In this document: positions 1-5,697 of the stretch, piece after piece
Numbering within the stretch: the first letter of the stretch is position 1
Layout of the letters: each line of letters starts with the position of its first letter
Notes under the pieces: generated by a model
What the model was told of the DNA's origin: nothing
The model's database searches: none
What the model saw: only the letters and a program-made list of their open reading frames with translations
Position numbers and translations under genes: made by a program
Origin: Thermoanaerobaculaceae bacterium
GTDB taxonomy: Bacteria; Acidobacteriota; UBA4820
Assembly: GCA_012798145.1 (NCBI GenBank)
Contig: JAAZNT010000406.1
Span: 1 to 5,788, forward strand
Length of the DNA: 5,788 bases
Reading direction: 5' to 3'

Positions 1-119
1 GGTTTAAGTTCTTTCTTGGGCGCAGGTTGAGGTGCTGGTTGCTGAGTTTCTTGGCAAAGCGAAGAGAGCGAGAAAATTGTGAAAATCAGGATGACGAAAA
101 CTAAACCGATTCTTTTCAT
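1..119 (-). CDS. Exported protein of unknown function, N-terminal fragment
   Basis: Reading leftward from an ATG at 119, 39 codons stay open to the window edge, so only the N-terminus is visible. It starts MKRIGLVFVILIF, a short basic n-region followed by about 15 hydrophobic residues. The sequence then reads SLSSLC-QETQQPAPQPAPKK. This is a good signal peptide. The single cysteine (residue 22) could suggest a lipoprotein, but the residues before it (SSL-C) are a poor lipobox because position -1 is Leu, so ordinary signal peptidase I cleavage is at least as likely. The proline/alanine/glutamine stretch after it resembles the flexible linkers that follow signal peptides in periplasmic or cell-wall proteins. 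A strong AGGAGG (127-132) lies 7 nt upstream of the start, and a consensus promoter lies just beyond. It is divergent from murA. The mature domain is outside the window, so no function is assigned. Confidence 0.8.
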   Translation of the reverse strand, partial: MKRIGLVFVILIFTIFSLSSLCQETQQPAPQPAPKKELK

Positions 120-126
120 TTTACTA

Positions 127-132
127 CCTCCT
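127..132 (-). promoter_or_regulatory. Shine-Dalgarno site of the leftward exported-protein gene
   Basis: The minus strand reads AGGAGG here, 7 nt before the ATG at 119-117. The match and spacing fix the start of the leftward gene. Confidence 0.85.
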
Positions 133-148
133 AAAAAATCAAAAAGTA

Positions 149-176
149 ATTATACAACTTTATTCACTTTTGTCAA
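149..176 (-). promoter_or_regulatory. Consensus sigma-70 promoter for the leftward gene
   Basis: On the minus strand TTGACA (176-171) and TATAAT (154-149) are separated by 16 nt. Both hexamers match the housekeeping sigma consensus perfectly. Transcription would begin near 142, giving a leader of about 23 nt that contains the AGGAGG site. The gene it drives is probably well expressed unless repressed. Confidence 0.85.
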
Positions 177-182
177 TACAAC

Positions 183-199
183 TTGAAGTCTGACTTAAA
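183..199. promoter_or_regulatory. Palindrome midway between divergent promoters (candidate operator)
   Basis: TTGAAGTCTGACTTAAA is an inverted repeat around a central T at 191, with seven of eight base pairs symmetrical (only G185/A197 fails). It lies between the -35 box of the leftward promoter (171-176) and the -35 box of the murA promoter (214-219). That is where a dimeric regulator could act on both genes. Only the symmetry and position are seen; binding is inferred. Confidence 0.35.
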
Positions 200-213
200 T
201 ATCAATGAAGATT

Positions 214-242
214 TTGCTACTTTTGGGTTCTTAATCTATAAT
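214..242 (+). promoter_or_regulatory. Promoter of the murA operon
   Basis: TTGCTA (214-219, 4 of 6 consensus) and a perfect TATAAT (237-242) are spaced 17 nt apart. The expected transcription start is around 249, which leaves a leader of only about 12 nt that is mostly the GGAGG ribosome site at 251-255. The position supports the murA start at 261 and argues against a start further upstream. Confidence 0.7.
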
Positions 243-250
243 TGTTTTCT

Positions 251-255
251 GGAGG
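251..255 (+). promoter_or_regulatory. Shine-Dalgarno site deciding the murA start
   Basis: GGAGG sits 5 nt before the TTG at 261. An ATG at 256 is out of frame with murA and too close to this site, so TTG is the in-frame start served by it. Confidence 0.75.
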
Positions 256-260
256 ATGTT

Positions 261-1514
261 TTGGATAAGTTTATTGTTATCGGCGGAATTCCTTTAAAAG
301 GCGAAATCTCTGTAAGAGCGGCAAAAAACGCACTTCTTCCCTGCCTTGCGGCTTCATTGCTGACTTCGGAAAAGATTATTTTTGAAAGAACATCTTTGCT
401 TGTTGACATTTTTTCTATGATTTCCCTTCTTGAGCATCTTGGCGTAAAAATAGAGGGAAAAGTTGGAGAATCTATAACATTAAAGGCAGATGAAGTCTCA
501 TCTCTTGTTGCGCCATACGATTTAGTGAGAAAAATGAGAGCAAGCGTGCTTGTTTTGGGTCCCCTTCTTGCCCGGTTTAAGAAAGCAAAAGTATCTCTTC
601 CGGGAGGATGCGCAATTGGCGCGAGGCCGGTTGACCAGCACATTAAAGGATTGAAAGCGCTTGGAGCGGAAATAGATTATGAAGAGGGCTACATCGTAGC
701 AAAATGCGATGAGTTAAAGGGGGGAGATATCTTTTTTGACAAAGTGACGGTTGGAGGGACGCAGAATATTTTGATGGCATCTGTCTTGGCGAAAGGAAGG
801 ACTACGATAGCAAACGCAGCAAGAGAGCCAGAAGTGGTTGACCTTGGCAATCTTCTAAAAAAAATGGGGGCAAAAATTGAAGGACTTGGGACCGACAGAA
901 TAGTTGTTGAAGGAGTTGATGAATTGAAAGGTGGCGTTCACAACCCGATTCCAGACAGGATTGAGTGCGGAACATTTCTTGCCGCTGCTGCTGCCACAAA
1001 AGGAAAAATAAAGGTGAAGGATTGCAATCCAATTCACTTGGAAGCGTTTTTAATGAAACTTGAAGAAATGGGCTATGAGGTTGTTTCAAATGAAAATTCA
1101 ATTTTTCTTAACGGAGAAAAGGAAGTCAATTCTGTTGACATAACAACATCCCCATATCCGGGTTTCCCGACTGATTTGCAGGCTCAGTTTGTAGCGCTTT
1201 TGACGCAAGCGGTTGGAACAGCGACGGTGAGAGAAGAAATCTTTGAGACAAGGTTTATGCATATTCCTGAACTTCAAAGACTTGGAGCAGACATAAAACT
1301 TGAGGGAAACGCCGCTGTCGTAAAAGGGAAAACTTCTTTGAAAGGTGCTCCTGTGATGGCTTCAGATTTGAGGGCATCGGCAAGTCTTGTGATCGCCGGG
1401 CTTGTGGCAAAAGGGAAAACAATTATCAACAGAATTTATCATCTTGACAGGGGATACGAAAAATTTGAAGAAAGACTTCAATCTTTGGGCGCGAGAATTG
1501 AAAGAATAAAATGA
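261..1514 (+). CDS. murA: UDP-N-acetylglucosamine 1-carboxyvinyltransferase (MurA)
   Basis: MurA transfers enolpyruvate from phosphoenolpyruvate to UDP-GlcNAc, the first committed step of peptidoglycan precursor synthesis in the cytoplasm, and is the fosfomycin target. The protein is 417 aa (E. coli 419) and spans the whole two-domain EPSP-synthase-like fold. Key residues fall at or near E. coli numbering: Lys22-Asn23 in RAAKNALLP, the catalytic Cys117 in PGGCAIGARPVD (E. coli Cys115), Asp305 in PGFPTDLQAQF, Arg371 in DLRASAS and Arg397 in HLDRGYE. The Cys form predicts fosfomycin sensitivity at the target. I start it at TTG 261 (reads MDKFIVIGG) because GGAGG lies 5 nt upstream and the family N-terminus begins here. 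The frame is open back to a TTG at 183, but that 26-residue extension lies over the promoter and matches nothing in the family. It is the first gene of the operon, and its stop overlaps the next start as ATGA. Confidence 0.97.
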   Translation: MDKFIVIGGIPLKGEISVRAAKNALLPCLAASLLTSEKIIFERTSLLVDIFSMISLLEHLGVKIEGKVGESITLKADEVSSLVAPYDLVRKMRASVLVLGPLLARFKKAKVSLPGGCAIGARPVDQHIKGLKALGAEIDYEEGYIVAKCDELKGGDIFFDKVTVGGTQNILMASVLAKGRTTIANAAREPEVVDLGNLLKKMGAKIEGLGTDRIVVEGVDELKGGVHNPIPDRIECGTFLAAAAATKGKIKVKDCNPIHLEAFLMKLEEMGYEVVSNENSIFLNGEKEVNSVDITTSPYPGFPTDLQAQFVALLTQAVGTATVREEIFETRFMHIPELQRLGADIKLEGNAAVVKGKTSLKGAPVMASDLRASASLVIAGLVAKGKTIINRIYHLDRGYEKFEERLQSLGARIERIK

Positions 1515-2116
1515 AAAACATTTTGGTTTTCGCTACAACAAATTTCGGTAAAGAAAAAGAGATAAGGACTATTCTTGGAAAAATTGAAAATTTTGAATTA
1601 AAATTTCTGAATCAATTTAATGAGATGAAGATAGAGCCGCCTGCTGAAGAGGGCTCATCATTTGAGGAAAACTCTCTTATAAAAAGCAGATACTACTCCA
1701 AATTTTTTAGCGAGCATTTTGTCGCAAGCGAAGATTCCGGCTTAATGGTTGAATTTCTCAATGGCGCCCCCGGCATATATTCTGCAAGAATAAACTCATT
1801 AAAAACAGATGAGGAAAAAGTTGAACTAATTCTCAAAATGATGAACGGAGTCCCTATAAACAAAAGAGACGCTAAATTTGTTTGTGTCGTTTCCTTGGTT
1901 AACCCTTTTGGAGAGATAGAAGTTTTCAAAGGAGAAATTTTTGGAAAGATAAGTTTTGAAGCAAGAGGAAAAAATGGCTTTGGATATGACCCAATATTTA
2001 TTCCAGATGGTGAATTTAGAACATTTGCAGAAATGAGTGAAGAAGAGAAAAATTCAATTAGCCACAGAAAAAAAGCGCTTTTAAAACTCAAGGAGCATTT
2101 GATTTGGAAGAGATAG
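1511..2116 (+). CDS. rdgB: dITP/XTP pyrophosphatase (RdgB/HAM1 family)
   Basis: This family hydrolyses non-canonical purine triphosphates (dITP, ITP, XTP) to monophosphate and pyrophosphate, keeping deaminated purines out of DNA and RNA. It is 201 aa, close to E. coli RdgB (197). Family motifs appear in order: the nucleotide loop ATTNFGKEKE (8-17), FEENSLIKS (51-59), the metal/catalytic segment SEDSGL (73-78), GAPGIYSAR (85-93), GKNGFGYDPIF (153-163) and ISHRKKAL (183-190). The usual bacterial DDSG is EDSG here (Glu74-Asp75). The catalytic Asp is kept, and human ITPA also has Glu-Asp at this point, so activity is expected. The loop after YSAR is shorter in glycine than usual (INSLKTDEEK). The ATG overlaps the murA stop by 4 nt (ATGA), so translation is probably coupled. 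The gene ends inside the next one. Confidence 0.95.
   Translation: MKNILVFATTNFGKEKEIRTILGKIENFELKFLNQFNEMKIEPPAEEGSSFEENSLIKSRYYSKFFSEHFVASEDSGLMVEFLNGAPGIYSARINSLKTDEEKVELILKMMNGVPINKRDAKFVCVVSLVNPFGEIEVFKGEIFGKISFEARGKNGFGYDPIFIPDGEFRTFAEMSEEEKNSISHRKKALLKLKEHLIWKR
2090..2095 (+). promoter_or_regulatory. Shine-Dalgarno site deciding the TTG start of the recombinase
   Basis: AAGGAG lies inside the end of rdgB, 8 nt before the TTG at 2104. No ATG or GTG in this frame is better placed, so it supports a TTG start and a 13 nt overlap with rdgB. Confidence 0.7.
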
Positions 2117-3051
2117 TTAGACTGGTTTCTGATTTCAGAAGCTATCTTGAGAACGAAAAAAGATTTTCGGCTCATACTGTTAGAAACTACATCTCCGATA
2201 TTGAACAATTTGCGGAATTTTTAAGAAAGGTTTTTCCTGATGGAACAGATGTGGAAAAAATTGATGTTGTTGTTTTGAGAGGATTTTTGGGTTATCTTCA
2301 CTCAAAAGAACTTGACAAAAGGTCTATTATGAGGAAACTTGCCTCAATAAAGTCTTTCTTTAAGTTTCTATTGAGAGAGGGAAGAATAGCGTCCAATCCA
2401 GCAAAAATAATCCACTCTCCAAGAGTTTCAAAAAATATTCCAAGAGTTATGACAGAAGAGGAAGCGCAAACAGTAATTGAAACCCCGGTATTTAATGAAG
2501 AGAATAAAACAAAAAATGGAAGGTTGAAGTTTTTAAGAGACTTAGCGATTCTTGAAATGCTTTACGCTACAGGATTAAGGGCTTCTGAACTTGTTTCTTT
2601 GAAGTGGGAAAATGTTTTTTTTGAGGACAGAATTGTAAGGATTTTTGGAAAAGGGAATAAGGAAAGAATAGTTCCTTTTGGTGAAAACGCAGCCTCTTCT
2701 CTTAAAAGATACCTTGAGGAAAAGAGGAAACTCAATATTGATTCTGAATTCATCTTTATAAATTTAAGAGGTGGAAAACTGACGCCACGCTCTTTGCAAA
2801 GGATAGTTGAAAAATATTCACAGGAGCTTTTAAGCGGAAAGAGAGTTACGCCTCACACTTTTCGTCACACTTTTGCGACCCACCTTCTTTCAAGAGGAGC
2901 AGATTTAAGGACGATTCAGGAGCTTTTGGGGCACCAGAGTCTTTCTACAACCCAGAAATATACCCATATTGCGGCTGTGGAATTAAAAAAGATCTATGAA
3001 AAAGTTCATCCAAGAGCCAAGAGAAAAAAATTCGGAGAAGAAGATGAGTGA
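2104..3051 (+). CDS. Tyrosine recombinase of the XerC/XerD type
   Basis: A site-specific recombinase of 315 aa, slightly longer than E. coli XerC/XerD (298). Residues 1 to about 105 form the SAM-like core-binding domain (FSAHTVRNYISDIEQF; RSIMRKLASIKSFFKFL; NPA at 98-100). About 113-300 is the catalytic domain, with the full set of active residues: Arg159 (ATGLRASEL), Lys183 (GKGNKER), His251 and Arg254 (HTFRHTFATHLL), His277 (LGHQ) and the nucleophile Tyr286 (QKYTHI). A lysine-rich insert (about 129-143, NEENKTKNGR) precedes the first catalytic helix and accounts for part of the extra length. The setting inside a housekeeping operon, with no att sites or phage genes nearby, favours the chromosome-dimer-resolving Xer role at a dif site rather than a mobile integrase. 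C/D/A/H subtype cannot be decided here. It starts with TTG (MEEIVRLV) and overlaps rdgB by 13 nt and the next gene by 8 nt. Confidence 0.93.
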   Translation: MEEIVRLVSDFRSYLENEKRFSAHTVRNYISDIEQFAEFLRKVFPDGTDVEKIDVVVLRGFLGYLHSKELDKRSIMRKLASIKSFFKFLLREGRIASNPAKIIHSPRVSKNIPRVMTEEEAQTVIETPVFNEENKTKNGRLKFLRDLAILEMLYATGLRASELVSLKWENVFFEDRIVRIFGKGNKERIVPFGENAASSLKRYLEEKRKLNIDSEFIFINLRGGKLTPRSLQRIVEKYSQELLSGKRVTPHTFRHTFATHLLSRGADLRTIQELLGHQSLSTTQKYTHIAAVELKKIYEKVHPRAKRKKFGEEDE

Positions 3052-3820
3052 GATTTTAGAAAAAATCAGCGAAATTATTGTTCAGGGAGGGAAAATAATA
3101 AAAGAGAGCCATCTTAAAGGGAAAACAGGAGTCGAACTCAAAGCGAGGAACGATTATGTAACAGACACCGACAAGGCGGTTGAAAAATTTATCAAAGAAG
3201 AACTTGAAAAATGTTTCCCCAAGATTCCCCTTTTAACAGAGGAAGTTTTGTCAAACTCCACAGGGCAGGAGAAAATCTTCTTCTGCCTTGACCCCCTTGA
3301 CGGAACTAACAATTTTGTTCACGATGTCCCAATTTTTTGCACTTCGCTTGCGGTTGTGGAAGGAGGAGAAGCCAAAATAGGTGCTGTCTATGATCCGATT
3401 CACGATGAACTATTTACTGCGGTGAAAGGTAAAGGCGCTTTCTTAAACGGAAAAAGAATCTCAACTTCAAAAAAAGTTGAATTGGATTCGGCATTTGTGG
3501 CGACAGGTTTTCCTTTCAGAGAAAGAGGAAGAGTGAGCGAATACCTTAGTGGATTTGAAAAAGTTATAAACTCAACAGGAGGGATAAGGAGATGCGGTGC
3601 AGCGGCGATAGATTTATGCTATACCGCATCCGGTCGGTTTGATGCTTTCTGGGAATTTGGGCTAAAACCTTGGGATATTGCGGCAGGAAAAGTTATTGTG
3701 GAGGAGGCGGGCGGAGCAGTATATGATGTTTACGGTGGAAAACTTGATCTTTTCAAAGGCGACATTCTTGCCGCCTCAACCGAAGAATTGGGAATTAAAC
3801 TTGCGGGGCTTTTAAAATGA
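3044..3820 (+). CDS. suhB: Inositol monophosphatase family protein (SuhB-like)
   Basis: A Mg2+-dependent, Li+-sensitive-type sugar phosphatase of 258 aa (E. coli SuhB 267). Signature motifs: metal-ligand Glu in LLTEE (Glu66/67), motif A DPLDGTNNF (83-91, with Asp83, Asp86 and Thr88), GAVYDPIHDELF, and the C-terminal WDIAAG..I.EEAGG (210-224, Asp211 the third metal aspartate). Members dephosphorylate myo-inositol 1-phosphate. Some, especially in thermophiles and archaea, also act as fructose-1,6-bisphosphatase, and E. coli SuhB binds the rRNA antitermination complex; sequence does not separate these roles. I start at ATG 3044 (MSEILEKISEI), 6 nt after GGAG (3034-3037). An in-frame ATG at 2996 would add 16 basic residues absent from the family and overlap the recombinase by 56 nt. 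It overlaps that gene by 8 nt and era by 4 nt (ATGA). Confidence 0.92.
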   Translation: MSEILEKISEIIVQGGKIIKESHLKGKTGVELKARNDYVTDTDKAVEKFIKEELEKCFPKIPLLTEEVLSNSTGQEKIFFCLDPLDGTNNFVHDVPIFCTSLAVVEGGEAKIGAVYDPIHDELFTAVKGKGAFLNGKRISTSKKVELDSAFVATGFPFRERGRVSEYLSGFEKVINSTGGIRRCGAAAIDLCYTASGRFDAFWEFGLKPWDIAAGKVIVEEAGGAVYDVYGGKLDLFKGDILAASTEELGIKLAGLLK

Positions 3821-4710
3821 ATAGCAAGAAATCGGGTTTCGTTGCTCTTTTTGGCGAAACGAATGTTGGGAAGTCAACCCTTGTCAACACCGCGGTGGGA
3901 GAGATAGTGTCAATAGTGACTCCAAAACCTCAAACAACGAGAACTGCGATTAAGGGAATATACAATGATGAGAGAGGGCAAATAGTTTTTGTGGACACTC
4001 CCGGAATTCATAAGCCAAAAGGGAATCTTGGGAAAATGATGGTGAGAATCGCTTACGAATCCTTAGAGGGAATTGATCTGCTGATTTTGATGTTTGATGC
4101 ATCAAAACCGTTAAAAATTGACAAAAGAACCTCTAAAGAGTTTGAAAATGCAACCTGCCCCAAGTTTATTGTTCTCAATAAAATTGATCTTATAAAGGAT
4201 AAAAGAGAGCTTCTGCCGAAGATTGAAGAAATAAGCAATTTTTTCAAAGAAACTGAGATTTTCCCAATTTCTGCGGTCAATGTGGAAGATGTAAGAAAAC
4301 TTCTTGACAAGATTTTTGAGCGTCTTCCTTTTGGAGAGCCTCTTTATGACGAAGAAATTTATTCAGACATAATGGAAAAACAGCTTGCTGCAGAGATAGT
4401 TAGAAAACACCTTTTTATGGCTTTAAAACAGGAGATCCCATACACTACTGCTGTTTATGTTGAAAAGTTTGAGGAGCCCCAAAATGAAAGACAAAAGGTC
4501 TTCATATCTGCGGTGATATTAATTGAAAAGAAAAGCCACAAGCCGATAATTATAGGAAAAGGCGGGCAGGGGATTAAAAAAATAGGAATCTCGTCAAGAA
4601 TAGAACTTGAAAAAATTTTGGGGCGAAAAATTGACTTAAGATTGTTTGTAAAAGTAAAGCCAGATTGGGAAAACGATCCCCAAATTTTAAGAGAATTGGG
4701 GTTGAGGTAA
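3817..4710 (+). CDS. era: GTPase Era
   Basis: Era is an essential GTPase that binds the 3' end of 16S rRNA and helps finish the 30S subunit. It is 297 aa (E. coli 301). The GTPase domain shows G1 GETNVGKST (13-21), G2 around Thr41-Thr42 (QTTRTAIKG), G3 DTPGIH (60-65), G4 NKID (121-124) and G5 SAV (152-154). The C-terminal KH RNA-binding domain carries HKPIIIGKGGQGIKKIG (GxxG at 247-250) and ends in the family-typical LFVKVKPDWENDPQILRELG. The only small departure is Glu-Thr in place of the usual Arg-Pro in G1 (GRPNVGKS), which leaves the GKS phosphate-binding residues intact. The start overlaps the suhB stop (ATGA) and has no clear Shine-Dalgarno of its own, so it probably depends on reinitiation by ribosomes finishing suhB. 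Confidence 0.97.
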   Translation: MNSKKSGFVALFGETNVGKSTLVNTAVGEIVSIVTPKPQTTRTAIKGIYNDERGQIVFVDTPGIHKPKGNLGKMMVRIAYESLEGIDLLILMFDASKPLKIDKRTSKEFENATCPKFIVLNKIDLIKDKRELLPKIEEISNFFKETEIFPISAVNVEDVRKLLDKIFERLPFGEPLYDEEIYSDIMEKQLAAEIVRKHLFMALKQEIPYTTAVYVEKFEEPQNERQKVFISAVILIEKKSHKPIIIGKGGQGIKKIGISSRIELEKILGRKIDLRLFVKVKPDWENDPQILRELGLR

Positions 4711-4713
4711 AAG

Positions 4714-5493
4714 ATGGAAAAGATAAGCGCAATTATTCCCGCGGGCAACGAAGAAGAAAACATAAAAGGGGCTATAGAAAGCGTCTTGTGGGCAGATGAA
4801 ATCTTTGTGGTTGTTGATGAAGAAAGCAACGACAAAACTTTTGAAATAGCAAGCTCCTTTGGAGGAAAAGTCAGAGTCGAAAAACACGAATATGTTTATT
4901 CTGCTCTTCAGAAAAACTGGGCGATTCCAAGAGCAAAGTATGAATGGATTTTTTTGCTTGATTGCGATGAAAGACCAAATGACAAACTTGTTAAATCAAT
5001 AAAAGATGAACTTGAAAAACCCGAATATGATGCTTATGAAATAAAAAGAAGAAATTTCTTTCTCGGAAAAATTCTAAAATTTGGCGGATTGTCAAACGAT
5101 AAAGTTGTAAGACTTTTCAGGAGAGAATTAAGATATGAAGACAAAAGGGTTCACGCAGAAATTGTAGGGTTCAGTAAACTTGGGAAATTAGAGGGATTTT
5201 TGGTTCACCATACATTCAAAGATTGGGATTCATATCTTGAGAAACTTAACAGGTATTCTATTTGGGGGGCAGAACAGGCGCTACTGAATAATCAAAAAGC
5301 GGGGCTTGTAAATATTCTGTTAAGGCCTCTTCACCGTTTTATAAAGCAGTATTTTTTAAGGCTCGGTTTTCTTGACGGAATTCCCGGAGCAGTTAACGCC
5401 TCTCTGGGAGCATACTCGGTTTTTCTCAAATACAGCATTCTTTATCACCTTAAAATGAAAAGCGAATCCCCAAAAGAAAAAGAAGCGAAATAA
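4714..5493 (+). CDS. Glycosyltransferase family 2, WaaE/KdtX-like
   Basis: A 259 aa GT-A-fold glycosyltransferase. The N-terminal Rossmann half has AIIPAGNEEENI (6-17), VVVDEESNDKTFEIA (32-46; usual form VDSxSxDxT) and the DxD metal/nucleotide-sugar motif in LLDCDERP (81-88). The segment ALQKNWAIPRAKYEWIF (64-80) is typical of the WaaE/KdtX branch that adds a hexose to the lipopolysaccharide inner core. NDKVVRLFRR...VHAEIVG (128-152) is the acceptor-side block of that branch. The C-terminus (about 200-247) is basic and amphipathic and could hold the enzyme on the inner face of the membrane. Donor and acceptor cannot be read from sequence; LPS core, another surface glycan or a glycolipid are all possible. 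GAGGT (4704-4708) lies 5 nt before the ATG, and only 3 nt separate it from era, so it closes the operon. Confidence 0.85.
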   Translation: MEKISAIIPAGNEEENIKGAIESVLWADEIFVVVDEESNDKTFEIASSFGGKVRVEKHEYVYSALQKNWAIPRAKYEWIFLLDCDERPNDKLVKSIKDELEKPEYDAYEIKRRNFFLGKILKFGGLSNDKVVRLFRRELRYEDKRVHAEIVGFSKLGKLEGFLVHHTFKDWDSYLEKLNRYSIWGAEQALLNNQKAGLVNILLRPLHRFIKQYFLRLGFLDGIPGAVNASLGAYSVFLKYSILYHLKMKSESPKEKEAK

Positions 5494-5504
5494 ATCAAAA
5501 TGAA

Positions 5505-5537
5505 AATTAACAAGTAGCGATTGTTAACTTGTTGATT
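5505..5537 (+). other. Alternative hairpins after the operon (possible weak terminator)
   Basis: AATTAACAAGT (5505-5515) pairs with ACTTGTTGATT (5527-5537) over 11 bp with one T-G wobble and an 11 nt loop. The same left arm can instead pair TTAACAA (5507-5513) with TTGTTAA (5521-5527), 7 perfect bp and a 7 nt loop. Neither stem is GC-rich and no T-run follows, so it is not a textbook intrinsic terminator. It starts 12 nt after the last operon stop, where transcription would be expected to end. Confidence 0.35.
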
Positions 5538-5580
5538 ATACAAGGGATAATGGCTTAAGTTGTTAGAATGCCAAAAACAC

Positions 5581-5609
5581 TTGACAAATTCAAAAAGGAT
5601 TGATACCAT
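5581..5609 (+). promoter_or_regulatory. Extended -10 promoter for the downstream exported-protein gene
   Basis: A perfect TTGACA (5581-5586) and TACCAT (5604-5609, 4 of 6) are spaced 17 nt apart, with the TG of an extended -10 at 5601-5602. Transcription would start near 5615-5617. A small inverted repeat (ATACC 5603-5607, GGTAT 5615-5619) straddles the -10 and start point and could be an operator. The promoter makes the downstream gene independent of the murA operon. Confidence 0.75.
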
Positions 5610-5623
5610 AAAAGGGTATGTTG

Positions 5624-5635
5624 AAAGGAGGTGAT
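5624..5635 (+). promoter_or_regulatory. Perfect Shine-Dalgarno sequence without an obvious gene
   Basis: AAAGGAGGTGAT is a 12 nt exact complement of the usual 16S rRNA 3' end. The nearest start, TTG at 5636, opens only a two-codon frame (Met-Arg-stop). The frame of the downstream protein here has only ATA at 5641, 9 nt past GGAGG. It may serve a minimal leader frame, capture ribosomes for the downstream start, or be the true site of a longer protein using a rare start. Confidence 0.55.
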
Positions 5636-5697
5636 TTGCGATAGAGAAGAAAGGAAAAAGATTGTTTGTGGGTAATTTTTGGAAAAAATTTTTCTAT

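Noticed and set aside
236..643. Open frame of 135 codons on the minus strand inside murA
   Set aside because: It is antisense to a clearly conserved gene, has no ribosome site or family motif, and reads as low-complexity shadow protein.
1693..2208. Open frame of 171 codons on the minus strand across rdgB and the start of the recombinase
   Set aside because: Serine- and phenylalanine-rich shadow of AT-rich coding DNA; both sense genes carry full family motifs.
2996..3043. Upstream ATG extension of the suhB-like gene
   Set aside because: The added basic residues are the out-of-frame reading of the recombinase C-terminus, and ATG 3044 has a well-placed GGAG and the family N-terminus.
2104..3051. 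Recombinase as a sign of a prophage or integrative element
   Set aside because: No att repeats, tRNA, excisionase or phage genes nearby; it is overlapped on both sides by housekeeping genes with similar codon use.
4455..4887. Minus-strand open frames across the era/glycosyltransferase junction
   Set aside because: No start signal and no recognisable motif; they are antisense to the KH domain and the GT2 N-terminus.
5521..5551. Possible promoter TTGTTA with GATAAT after the operon
   Set aside because: The spacer is 19 nt, both boxes are imperfect, and a much better promoter lies 60 nt downstream.
5552..5574. TGGC...GCCA imperfect hairpin upstream of the last promoter
   Set aside because: It needs a 3 nt bulge and short 4 bp stems, and no T-run follows on the plus strand.
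5674..5694. AATTTTT-gga-AAAAATT hairpin followed by a few T in the leader, as an attenuator
   Set aside because: The stem has only A-T pairs and is too weak for a terminator; chance is likely in such AT-rich leader sequence, though the A6T5 tract may bend the DNA.
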